From Tetracentron sinense (taxonomy: Eukaryota > Streptophyta > Magnoliopsida > Trochodendrales > Trochodendraceae), in assembly GCA_015143295.1 (NCBI GenBank), contig CM026566.1, positions 9,163,072 to 9,227,071 of the forward strand: a stretch of DNA of 64,000 nt, written 5' to 3'. Within the stretch, counting starts at the first letter, position 1, and the number at the start of each line of letters is the position of its first letter. A program made the translations under genes and the position numbers. This document shows, piece by piece, positions 10,436 to 21,551 of the stretch. The notes beneath the pieces are model-generated. The model was not told where the DNA came from. It made no database searches and saw only the letters and a program-made list of their open reading frames with translations.

Positions 10436-10670
10436 GGAACTCATCTCATAAGGTGTTCCGAGAAGGGAAACACTTTTGTACTCAAGGGCTTAAGGCCTGG
10501 CTTGTAAATTTTTGTAAAAGAACTCGTCTCATAAGGTGTTCCGAGAAGGGAAACACTTTATCTTGTAAGAACTTGTCTTATATGGTGTTCTAAGAAGGGA
10601 AACACTTTATCTTGAAGGAACGCATCTCATAAGGTGTTCCGAGAAGGGAAACACTTTATTTAGGAAGGAA
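10436..10670. repeat. Imperfect tandem repeats in the leader of LTR B
   Basis: Four units holding CATAAGGTGTTCCGAGAAGG followed by GAAACACTTT. Within a unit GTGTT and AACAC can pair around a purine-rich loop. They sit where subfamily A has its 64-bp repeats. The second B LTR has a similar array around 44480-44700. Confidence 0.75.
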
Positions 10671-10910
10671 TGTCTCAAAGTAAAGCTTGTATAGTATTAT
10701 TTAGAAGTAAGATTTTGAAAAGCTTGCACATTCCATATTTTGAAAAGTGTCATAGTTCCTTATCTGAATATTCCTGTATGCTTGTTTCTCTTATTTCATT
10801 GAATTGCTATTTTGTCTTGACTTGTGAAGCATGTTATTATTAATGTCTACCACTTGCTACTTTAGTGTTTGTATATGCTGAGTATTCCATGCTCAACCGA
10901 ACTATTATTT

Positions 10911-11039
10911 TCGGTAGGTCCTTTTGATATATGTGTTCCGGAACCATGGGTTGAGGAAGAGTATGTTGAAGAACCGATAGGTGATTGTCCTGAGGGTGAT
11001 AGGGATCTTGACATTTGGCCCTATCTGGGGTATTATTGA
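10911..11039 (+). CDS. Acidic LTR reading frame, subfamily B version
   Basis: The frame reads SVGPFDICVPEPWVEEEY and onward, ending DRDLDIWPYLGYY before TGA at 11037. It aligns residue by residue with the frames in LTRs A and C although the DNA differs at many third positions. In this subfamily no AUG is seen at the place where A and C begin, so how it would start is unclear. Confidence 0.45.
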   Translation, partial: SVGPFDICVPEPWVEEEYVEEPIGDCPEGDRDLDIWPYLGYY

Positions 11040-11284
11040 GAGATGAGAGAGACAAAGAGTGAAATGTGTTTTGGGATTTCTTTTGGGGGTTACTTGTATA
11101 TGTCCAAAGTCATTAGTTTTGTACATTGGTAACTTGGAATACAGTTGATATATATAAAAGAAAAAATTTTGTTATGCTTCCGCTACGCTATTGCTCTGTC
11201 TGTTTCGCAGGTTGGTTCATCATGATATGTTTAGCCAGGCACAAAGTCCCACCTATCTCCTAGGGTAGATTTTAGGGCCCGACA

Positions 11285-11822
11285 ATTAACTTCTAAAAAT
11301 GATTGTTGGACAGTGTCATTTTGTTTAGTCTTTTCAAACTGTGGTTATTGATAATAAATCTGCAAGAGTTGCAGGTAGTATTGCATTACTGCAATAGTTG
11401 TGGTAAACCAAACATGACAGACCCATATATTAAGTTATGCCTCAGCTGGTGTTTGAGAAACATCTCTGAGAAGATGTGCATTACATCAAATTGGATTAGA
11501 GTGCAAGTGGGAGATTGTTGGACATTTATACCCTCGAAAGCCAATATAAGACTTTTCTATAGTTATTAGAGAAGCATCACATTCACACAACTATATATAA
11601 AGTGTATTTGTAATTGTTAATGTCTCATTTGATGATGACATAATGTTCCATAGGTAACATTGTAGAAAAATCATGCAAAGGTTGCGAGGAGATATGATTT
11701 TCCAGTTTCTTATAAACCTAATATAGTTCTAAGCCTCCAGAGTACTAGTTGGGCGCTATACTTCATCATGGCTTGCACATGTGTAGTTCTATAAGATACT
11801 GTGATGAATCTCATTAGGTACG
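11285..11822 (+). mobile_element. Decayed Ty1/copia remnant, second part with LTR start
   Basis: Continues the copia sequence interrupted by the solo LTR. It reaches a copia 3' end: purine-rich GTGCAAGTGGGAGAT followed at 11516 by TGTTGGACATT, the same LTR start as the copia elements at 21552 and 47913. The LTR part (about 11516-11822) is cut off where gypsy leader sequence begins; that junction is placed to within about 15 bases. Confidence 0.65.
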
Positions 11823-13003
11823 AACAGAGTCATATTCCAAGTATAGACTAATCATTTAGTCTTAGTTAAAACTAGTTGATACTTCGACCGAGCTTAGTGT
11901 GTCACGCTAGGAAAATTCCAACCACATGAAAATTAGATTGTTATGTGTATACCTTGTGTGTGTGTACCTAGTGGATATATTATCAATTGTCATGTCAACT
12001 GCAATGAGAATCTGGTACCTAAGTTAGACTCATGTTTTGTCATTGTTCTCAGGAATTATCATAAGGCGAGGCAATCGAGGTCGCGGTTACCGTACTCGAG
12101 GAAATGGAGGTGATACTCCAGAGGGTAAAGAGCAGCCCAACTTTGCCTAGATGTTTGGGATTCTCACTAAGGCAGTGACACTTTTGACTGCCAGACAGAC
12201 TATTGACATTGTCACGCCCGCACCCTTACCTCCTCCCTACATCACACGATAGGTTTGGAGGCTTTCCAGAGACTTCGTCCTCCTACCTTCTATGGGAGTA
12301 CTGATCCTATGGTCGCTAAAACCTGGATCATGCAATTGGAGAAGACCTTCAGGGCCCTTCGCTGTATGGACGAGCAGAGGGTTGACTGGGCTACCTTCAT
12401 TATGGAAGGTGAAGCTAAGCATTGGTGGAGATCTGCACTGAGACAGAGGGATGCCACTAGAGCAGGGGTGCCATGGACTTGGGCAGAGTTCCTGGATGTG
12501 TTCTACAAGCAGTATTTCCTCCAATTTTTCTGGGCACAGAAGGAAATAAAGTTCATGACCCTAGAGCAAGGGGACCTGTCAATGACAGAGTACGAAGTGC
12601 GGTTCACGGAGCTTTCTCGATTTGCTCCACAATTGATCTCCTCAGAGAATATGAAGGTGAGGAAGTTTGAGAGGGGACTGCGGCCCTCTATCAGAGATAT
12701 AGTCTCCATTCTCTATTTGGCCACATAGGGAGAGATTGTGAATAGGGCAAAGATGGCAGAGAAGAGTTCCGAGAAATTCTTCTAGAGGAGGCAGATGGTT
12801 AGAGCCCAATCCAGTGGGCCAGTACCACCAGAGAGAAGGATTAGGCTAGTCCCTTATCAAACAAAAAGGCCTACTTATGCTTAGAGACCTCCATTTGTAC
12901 CTCAAGCTCCTCGCCCAGCTACTTCTCAGGCCACTCAATACGTGGCTCCTACATCCTCGACATTCGGTTTTGAGGTCTGCACTTTCTGTGGCAAGAGCCA
13001 CAA
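11823..13003 (+). pseudogene. gag: Ty3/gypsy leader and gag fragment
   Basis: Starts in a diverged copy of the leader seen at 270-528 and reaches a gag core (EAFQRLRPPTFYGS, EGEAKHWWRSAL, TWAEFLDVFYKQYF, LEQGDLSMTEYEV, ELSRFAP). It ends in the first cysteine motif (CTFCGKS) where a C-type LTR begins. It differs clearly from the A-type gag, so it may be the gag of the old element whose pol lies at 28019-43358; that link is inferred. Broken in several places. Confidence 0.7.
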
Positions 13004-13667
13004 TGTAGCGCCCCGGAACTTTTCGTTCCTAATGAATAGTATTCTCATAGCCAATTGACCTTTCACGTAGTCTAATTAATAAATAAAGAAGAATTTGAAA
13101 ATTCTAAACCATCGGAAATGTGAGGTTTCCGAAAGGTGGTCTGTGGTCAATTCAGCAGTTATGTTGGATCAGTGGACTTGTTGGCCAATTTAGACTAAGT
13201 AAAACTCAAAATTAGGAGTTGTATAAAACACAAAATTTGTTCCCCTTTCAAATAAGAATCCAACTCAAGTTGAATCATAAAAATCAGATAAGGGAGCCAA
13301 AAGTTATGGCCAAAATACCAAACGAGGTCAGCAACCGGTCAACCGAACACAAATCCGATCGACTGAACCTCACTACTAGTTGATCGAACCTGCCATTTTT
13401 TGTATGTTATTTTTGTCCAGAGAGCTTATTTTGAACCGGTCGACCGGGGGCGCCGACCAATCCTCACGATTTTGGACGTTTTTGGTCAATTTTAAGCCAA
13501 ATCATTAAGGGTGTGTTGGTCTTTGACCATCCCAACTTCTATATATATCCAAAACTCGTGAGTGAGGGTTTCATAAACCCTCTAAGACCAAATTGGAGAG
13601 ATTTAGAGAAGAGGAGAAAGGGGCTTTCACCCTAGGTTATCATCTTGAAGCAATCAAGGGTTTTGAA
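13004..13667 (+). repeat. Subfamily C LTR, first part (split by a copia element)
   Basis: Begins TGTAGCGCCCCGGAAC and carries the shared CAACTCAAGTTGAATC block, a palindrome region with CCGGTCGACCGG (about 13330-13475) and a TATATATAT box (13540-13548). It resumes at 23574 after the copia insertion. Its outer flanks (CACAA at 12999-13003, GGTGT after 25181) do not match, so the locus has been rearranged and a simple solo LTR cannot be claimed. Confidence 0.75.
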
Positions 13668-14758
13668 TGTTGGACATGATGCCCAGATAAGTTATTTAGA
13701 TTGTTAGAACCTTATTAATTTGATTAATAAATGCTTCTTCTTAATCTATTGTGTATTCATTATGGGTAATTGACCATGATCATGAGATGATCTATACGAT
13801 ATGAGATATTGATAAAGGTCCATAGGATATATTGTAGGAAAATTATGTGATTAGATTATCACAGGTAGATATAACTTTCCAGTTCCTTATACCTTATATA
13901 GTCACAGTTGTGGGTGAAGCTAGGCACTTCACTTATATGGCTGCCAGAATGCTAAGATGTTCTCAATAGCTGAGATGTAGTTCAATCTCGAACTATTGTA
14001 GTGGAGACTACACATTAGCATATGGGTGCTTAAATGTACACTGACTGATTGCATTCAATGAGAGACCTCTTGCATAAACATACTATCAGATAGTTGGTCT
14101 CTCATTTACATTGAGCGGTTTCGATGATCCTTAGATCTGATGAATTAATCTATGACTGGGCAGTGATCTGACTGTATTGATTCCAACAACGTATTTTCTA
14201 ACTTAGGCAATATAATACAGTGACAGTTGGATAGTCAGAAAGTTGTTCGAGTCATGATGAATTTCAAACAAGAAATCCATGCTCATTAATTTGAGAGATT
14301 ATCCAAGTTCTAGGTAAGACAGTTGATTAAGTTCAAATCCTGAGCAGGTGATTTTGAAAACAAAATAAGTTTTGAAATATACTTTTACTAAAAGGTATTA
14401 TACTTATAAAATGATTTTTTCAAAATGTTTTTCATGAGAAATTGTTTCTCATGGTTTAATCATAAGTCTTGAAAACTCGGATGATTTGCAATGGGCTATG
14501 GGTTAGATAGTATGTCAATCTCGAAGGCCCATTAAGGATAATATATTTGGAATGATAAATTGAATTTAAAAGTTCATGTGGTAGGATCCGTAATGGTTAA
14601 TGTTCATACACTAGGATTCAATTGCAACATGGATATCTCACGTCACTTGCAATTCTGATGTAATTCCCGTTTAAGGTCAATGGGATAACATTGGATAAGC
14701 CAGGGTAAGAATATCCCAGAGCAATTTGTGGAGGTGCTCACATAAGAAATACAAGTTC

Positions 14759-15152
14759 AATAATTGATTAAAATTTAATCAATTATTTTAAGTGACTAAA
14801 AGTTAATCATTTAATTAAATAGATTAATAGTTAATCTATTGTTTAAATTAATTGTTAATTTAAACTAAGGGATTATTTTAGTAATTATTTGATTAACATA
14901 ATTAAATGGGAAATGGGTTTGACCCATATCCATAAACCCATTAAAATGGACCTTTAATATGAGCCAAAGCCCATGGATTTAAACCCTAGGGTGGGGCACC
15001 CACTTGAGGAATCCTAATTGGATTAGGATTTGTTTAATTGAATAATTATTGAAATATAATTCCTTTTATTATGGAATTAAATTCCAAGTGTTGGATTGCA
15101 ATTAGGATTAAGATTTTATTGTAATTAGATTACAATAAGGAGTTTTAACTCC
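14759..15152. repeat. String of perfect hairpins in the copia LTR
   Basis: Seven inverted repeats in 400 bases: 14759-14787 (14-bp arms), 14818-14840 (10-bp arms, loop TAG), 14841-14865 (11-bp arms, loop TTG), 15010-15030 (9-bp arms, loop TGG), 15073-15085 (6-bp arms), 15116-15138 (10-bp arms, loop TAG), 15139-15152 (6-bp arms). Most are kept in the other LTR, for example 22451-22479, 22510-22532 and 22533-22557. Base composition alone does not readily give such long exact arms with three-base loops. Confidence 0.85.
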
Positions 15153-15419
15153 TCAAATCCCACGCCCCATAGAAGCTCACGCCCCCCTTGTGGATTACTA
15201 GTTTGACTAGGTTTCCTACTTTCGTGTAGGATGTTGACTTATCCCTTTTAACCAAAGAATCCTCTTATAATAGCGACTCTTTAATTAATAGGATTACTAT
15301 AATTAAAGTAGTTATAGATTAAGTAGGAGTTTATTTAATTAATAATAAGAGTTATTGTTAATTAATAAATCCTACTAGATAAGATCAAGTTGGAGTAGGA
15401 TTAGGATAAGATCCTAGTC

Positions 15420-15427
15420 TATAAATA
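15420..15427 (+). promoter_or_regulatory. TATA box of the copia LTR
   Basis: TATAAATA followed by CCCC and, further on, a CT-rich patch. The same box occurs at 23109-23116 in the 3' LTR. Confidence 0.7.
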
Positions 15428-15887
15428 CCCCAACACCCTAGACCATTAAGTAGAATTCTCCAGAATTTTTTCTCTCCTCTCCTCTCTCTCTTCAAACCGT
15501 GAGCCCTAGGGGAGACCCCTAGGGATTTTCGTGAGCTATATTGGTGGTCCTAGTTGGGTTTTGCAAATCTAGGGTTTTGAACCTTAGTATTATTGGTGAT
15601 AGAAGGTCTCCACCATTGATCCATCTTCTTCCTCTTGCTTCTATAATTCTAAAGGAGATTCTAAAGCTTCGTGGGGATAGCGAAGAACAAGGATCGAGCT
15701 TCTAGTATTTTTTCAGAGAAATCTCTACAAAGAGTTCTGACTGTTCGAGTGGATTAAGCTTCACCGGTGAAAAACATTCACCGAGGTAATATGACTAAAA
15801 CTCTTAGATAATTTTGATGCTTTTTATGGTGTTAAGATCTAGGGGATCCAGTTTCCTCATAAATTTTTATCTGGATCCCCCTTCAAT

Positions 15888-15900
15888 TGATATCAGAGCC
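15888..15900 (+). other. Primer binding site of the copia element
   Basis: TGATATCAGAGCC two bases after the LTR end, a near match to the initiator tRNA-Met type site. Confidence 0.75.
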
Positions 15901-17658
15901 TATGGTTAAGAGTATTTTTTTGTTTATTTTGATAAGGTAATTAAATAGATGATTTAATTCATGAGATCAATTAATTTAGATCTATTTAATAGTGCTCGTA
16001 GTTGCTATTATTTTATTTGTTCATAAGATGAATAAATAAATATTTATTCTATTATTGAATGAGATTTGATAATTAAATAAATTTTAAAAACTAGTATTAT
16101 ATGTGATATAATGAAATTCAAAACAAAGAATTTATTTTGAAATTCCTTTTAAATGATTTGATCATTAAATAATAAATCCCATGGTGTTTGACACCCTTGC
16201 TTAAGCGTTCTTGGTGATTAAAGCTTATTTCGATTTAAATTGATTCATGGATTTTCGGATTTGTATTTGATTAGAGGAATCGATATAGTTTCGGTATTTT
16301 GGCCATAACTTTATGACCGTGAGTCTAATTTAGGTCTGTCAGTACATCGTTTCGCAGCCGTCGAAAAGATCTACAACTTTCATGAAGAAAGTTTTTCCAG
16401 AATCAATCTTTTTGAGGGTCAAAACTTGAGTCGAAAATCTAAAGCGGGAAAAGGAGTTTTCTAAATTAATTTTCCAAGAGGCTTTCAAATTTTTTCCTAA
16501 ATTGCATTATTTGATTATGAAATTTTTTTTATGGAAAATATAATTATTTTATTTTTTCCAGGTTTCATCTATATAAGATATAGATTTTTATCAGGCAATT
16601 TGATAATTGTTATCAAATTTTAAATCCTTTTAAAAATAAGAAAAAGTACTCCATCACCATGTAGCATCTTTTTTATATGAGATTATAGTTATGGGTCATA
16701 ATATATGATAAATTATTTATCATTCATGCATTCATACTAGAGGTTAATATGTAGTAGGTTTTGACAATCTGTAAAGGATAGATTCATTCGGTTTCCCTGA
16801 AAAGGGCGAATAGAATACTGGTTTCCCTAATGCCATTTAAATTATATTTAATACATTGGCGGAGATGCTACGAAGGAGGATGTTGCGATGTGATCTAGAT
16901 AAGATGATAAAGGAAGGGATCGCGAAGGAGTTTACGAGCTACCTTTGTTCTTATCATATTCCCTTGCATCCATGCATTTTAATTTATTGACCCATAACGA
17001 TTAATCTTGTATACTAATGTTTTATTATCATAAGATGATAACTCCTGCTTATTTTATCATGAGATGATATCTATTTATATGTTTAATTATTCTGTTGAAA
17101 TAATTGCTCTTGATATATCATGTGTATATAAGATTGGGGACAAGTCCCTAAATATTATGATCTTCTACCATACACTATGTGATCCTATAGTGGGGAGTGT
17201 GAGTAAGCTGACAGGCCAAAGCCGGGCCCAATCCCTCTCACCTATGAGTGAACATTTTGAAAACTGAATAAGCAAATAGTGGGAGCAATAACACCAAAGC
17301 GTAAGCTTTCATTAGGTGTTTATCAGGTTTATGGTAGGTGGGCACATGAATAAGAGATATTATACAATAACGCCAAAGCGTGAGTATAACATCCCTTATA
17401 GATCAGACAATAGATCGAATACTCCAGAATTCACAAGATGAGATCTGTGAAATTCTAGAAGATAGTTTCTATTTGCCTATTCAAGGCGATGTGATGATGT
17501 GCCCAAAGGCAGGATCACATTAAGCCAGTGTCTAGGTTTTTGATGCCAATTAATTCTTCCCAAATTGACAATACCATTAGAAACAGACCCATAATCTAAT
17601 TGGTATTAATGAATACAATAGATCCCTAATACTGTCTTATTTTTCATTTGATTAGATC
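15901..17658 (+). other. Long untranslated leader of the copia element
   Basis: About 1.75 kb, AT-rich, without a convincing frame. It contains two related blocks with AACACCAAAGCGTAAG and AACGCCAAAGCGTGAG (about 17290 and 17370). No other structure was recognised. Confidence 0.6.
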
Positions 17659-18592
17659 ATGACAGTCCTACACCCATTAATTGAAATTCTTCATGATGAA
17701 AAGTTAGTAGGAACTAACTATGTAGACTGGAAAAGAAAGATTAGAATTGTGTTTGCCGTGGATAACCTTGACCTATGTCTTAAGACACCTAAACCCTGAA
17801 ATTCCTCTAGATGCTTCACCGGCCCAAAAGGCTAAGTTATGGGAGAGGTCCAATCAGATGACCAAGTGTTACATACTAGCTTCGATGTCTAACATTTTGC
17901 AAAGCCAGCATGAACACATGGATAAGGCTTCTGACATTTTGCAAAACCTTCATGAGATGTTTGGTGAGCAAAATAGGTCAGCTCGACAAGTAAAGTTGAA
18001 ATCCCTTGTTAACACCAAGATGGCCGAGGGAACTCCAATCAGGGAACACATTATAAAGATGATGGGATTATTGAATGAACTGGAAATTCTTGGTGGAGAG
18101 ATGGATGCTATCACTCAAGTTGACACTGTTCTGCAATACTCCCTCCGTCCTTCAATTCATTCGTGTTAAATTATAATATGAACAAGAGTGAAATGTCACT
18201 AAGTGAGCTTATAAATTCACTTGTGGCTACAAAAGATTTGATCAAAAAGTCAACTAAAGGTGAAACTTTAATCGTCGATAAACCTGATACCTCCAAGAAA
18301 TCTAAAAAATTTAGAAAAGGAAAGAAAGGCAAAGGAAAGTTTAAAGACAATAAGGGTAAAGCAAGAGTTGCCAAAGGTTCTTTAGGAATAGCTGGCAAGG
18401 AAAACAAAGGCAATGGAAAGTGTTTCCACTGTGGTAAAATAGGCCACTGGAAGAGGAATTGCAGGACTTACCTCGTAACTCTTAAGAAGGGTAGTGGAAG
18501 TACTCAAGGTATGAGATACTTTGAAGTACATATTACTGTTGAGTCTAACTTTCAAGGAAATCAGAAAGCCAACCAAACAAGAGCAGAAGCTT
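17659..18592 (+). pseudogene. gag: copia gag region
   Basis: The start ATG at 17659 opens MTVLHPLIEILHDEKLVGTN, typical of copia gag. The core with NLHEMFGEQNR and a spacer rich in Lys/Gly lead to a zinc knuckle CFHCGKIGHWKRNC near 18420-18462. The product would form particles and bind RNA. The region is broken. Confidence 0.8.
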
Positions 18593-21520
18593 AAAGTTGG
18601 CTCCGGTGCAAATGTTATAGTGAAGTCAATCGGCTTGTTTACTCTTTATTTACCTAATGGAAAGACATTAATTTTAGAAGACTGCTTTTATGTGCCTTCA
18701 GCACATCGAAATTTGATTTCAGTATCTAGACTCTTATTTTATGGATTCTCTATCAATTTTAATTCAATTGTTGAAATTAAGAAATATGGAATGGTCTTGA
18801 TAATTGGCAATCTAATTAATGGTTTTTATTTGATATTTCCATTGGTAAATAATGAAAGTCTGCAAAGTGACAATGTCTCATCATCTAGAATGTCTGGAAT
18901 GAAGAGACATTGCACTGAGTCTACTTATCTTTGGCACAAGAGACTTGGTCACATTAATCTTGATAGGATCAAGAGGTTAGTAAAAGATGATCTTCTTAAC
19001 TTCCTCAAGGTAGAACCACTCCCTACATGCGAGTCTTGTCTCGAAGGGAAGATGACCAAGAAGCCTTACCCTAAAAAGGTAGGAAGAGCCAAAGAAAAGT
19101 TAAGACTAATACATAGTGATGTATGTGGTCCATTTAACATTGTTGCACGAGGTCAATACCGGTATTTTGTCACATTTACCGATGACTATTCCAGATATGG
19201 ATATGTCTATTTGATGCAACACAAATCTGACACCTTTGAAAAGTTCAAAGAATTCAAATTAGAAGTTGAGAATCCAACTGACAAAACCATAAAGACACTT
19301 CGATCAGATCGAGGTGGTGAATACCTCACCAACGAGTTTATGGATTACTTAAGGGATAATGGGATTATCTCGCAATGGACAAGTCCTGCCTCTCCTCAAC
19401 AAAATAGAGTTTCTGAAAGAAGAAACCGGACCTTATTAGATATGGTTCACCATGCCGATGTTCCTTCATATCTTTGGGGATATGCTATACAAACTACCAT
19501 TTATATTCTAAACTGGGTTCCTTCTAAGTCTATTCCGCTTACACCCTATGAATTGTGGACTGGGCGAAAACCTAGTTTACAACATCTAAGGGTATGGGGT
19601 TGTCCTGCGTATGTTCGCAAACTCAAACCCACTAAATTTGAATCTAGGACAGAAAAATGAAATTTTGTAGGATATCCAAAAGAAACTAAGGGTTTCTATT
19701 TCTACTCCAAGGTAAACCAAACAATAGTTGTTAGGCTTCATGCCATTTTCTTGGAGGAAGAAATGGATCTCCTTAAGAAAGTTGAATTTCATGAGATGAA
19801 AGACGACACAGCTAGTATCCAAACTAAACCTAATCCTTCCACTTTAATTTCTCCTAATTTTGTTTCACTGAGAAGGTCTAAAAGAGTTTCTAGACCACCG
19901 GATAGACTTCAATATTACAATAATGAATTTTATCTAGTTACCCCTGATGATGAGGATAAAGATCCTAGTACTTATCAGGAAGCTACATTAGATGTAGATG
20001 CATCTTAATAGAATAAAGCCATGAATGCTGAAATAGATTCCATGTATGACAACGGTGTCTGGACTTTAGTAGATCCACCAGATGGTATAAGGCCAATTGG
20101 ATGCAAATAGATTTACAAAAGGAAGAAGGGTGCTGATGGTAACGTGGAGACCTATAAAGCTAGACTTGTTGCAAAAGGTTATACTCAAATTCAAGGAGTT
20201 GATTATGAGGATACCTTTTCACCTGTAGCTATGCTTAAATCCATCAGGATATTGCTAGCTATAGCTGCATACCATGACTATGAGATATGGCAAATGGATG
20301 TCAAAACTGCTTTCCTTAATGGAATGTTAGATGAAGACATCTATATGAAGCAACCAGAGGGCTTCATTGCTCCTAACTAGGAGAACATGGTATGCAAGCT
20401 CAACAAGTCGATATATGGTTTAAAACAAGCTTCAAGAAGCTGGAACCAAAGATTTGATCTTTCGATCAAATAATTTGGATTCCAAAAGAATTTGGAAGAA
20501 TCTTGTATATACAAGAAGGAAAGTGGGAGAGCGGTAGTATACCTAATTCTTTATATAGATCACATCCTACTCATTGGGAATGATGTAGGGATGTTATCAT
20601 CAGTCAAGATATGACTTTCTCAGTATTTCTCAATAAAAGACTTGGGAGATGCATCATATATTCTTGGAATAAAGACTCTGAGAGATAGAAAATGCCGAAT
20701 GTTGGGATTGAGCTAAACTTCCTACATAGACAAGATATTGTCTAGGTACAGTATGAGTGATTGTAAGATAACACTCATTCCTTTTAGACATGGTGTCACT
20801 TTGTCTAAAAAGATGACCCCTACATCAGCTGATGAGATCGAGCAGATGAAGAGGTGCCTTATGCTTCAGTAGTTGGGAGCCTCATGTATGCCATGTTATA
20901 TACTAGACCGGATATCTATTATGCAGTGGGAGTTGTTAGTCGGTTCCAAAGCAATCCAGGTATTAATCATTGGACTGCAGTGAAGCACATTATAAAGTAC
21001 CTGAAAAGGACTAGGGATTATGTGCTTACCTTTCAATCAGAAGATTTAGTTGGACTGGGTTATACTGATTCTGATTTCCAATCTGATCCGGACAATAGAG
21101 CCTCCATATCTGGGTATGTGTTTACACTGGGTGGTGCTGCTGTCAGTTGGCGCAGCATAAAGCAGAAGAATATTGGTGACTCCACCATAGAAGCAGAATA
21201 TATTACAGATTCAGAAGCAACAAAAGAAGCAGTCTGGTTAAGAAGGTTTTTGCAAGAGCTAGGAAATGTTCCTTCAGCACTCAGACCTATCACTCTCTTC
21301 TGTGATAGTAGCGGTGTAGTAACCCATAGCAAAGAACCTAGGAACCACAAAAGGATGAAACATGTGGAGCGGAAGTATCATCTCATTCGTGAGATCATTG
21401 ACAGGCAAGATGTAGTGGTTATAAAGATTAAGTCTCAATTAATGTTGCAGACCCGATGACCAAGGCTTTATCAGATAAAGTTTTTGTATCACACGTAGAT
21501 AGTATGGGATTGAAATCTAT
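18593..21520 (+). pseudogene. pol: copia pol region: integrase, RT, RNase H
   Basis: Copia order with integrase before RT. Seen: FYVPSAHRNLISVSRL (18690-18735); zinc region HKRLGHINLDRI...CESCLEGK (18934-19050); integrase core HSDVCGPF, TFTDDYSRYGY, LRSDRGGEY, SERRNRT (19112-19440); reverse transcriptase [20 protein letters not shown] and [10 protein letters not shown] (20150-20340); RNase H TDSDFQSDPDNRAS and SGYVFTLGGAAVSW (21063-21150). The second copia at 45237 is a close relative. The region is broken in several places. Confidence 0.85.
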
Positions 21521-21551
21521 GCCACAGTGACTTTTAGGGCAAGTGGGAGAT

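Larger units (their letters stand above)
9260..11284 (+). mobile_element. Solo LTR, subfamily B, 2025 bp
   Basis: Begins TGTAGAACCCC and ends GGGCCCGACA. Flanks are GTTAA (9255-9259) and ATTAA (11285-11289), a five-base target duplication with one difference, and the sequence on both sides is copia, so this is a lone LTR left by recombination. It shares block order with subfamily A: palindrome array (about 9527-9745), TATA box, leader, tandem repeats, and the acidic frame with core PEPWVEEEYVEE. Its second relative is the 3' LTR at 43359. Confidence 0.88.
13668..15885 (+). repeat. 5' LTR of the copia element
   Basis: 2218 bases, TGTTGGACATG to CCCCCTTCA. AT-rich, with a chain of perfect inverted repeats (14759-15152), a TATAAATA box at 15420-15427 followed by a CT-rich stretch, and a GC-rich hairpin CCCTAGGGG-AGA-CCCCTAGGG at 15504-15524. 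The end carries GGGGATCCAG and CTGGATCCCC (15842-15851, 15871-15880), which can pair. Confidence 0.92.
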
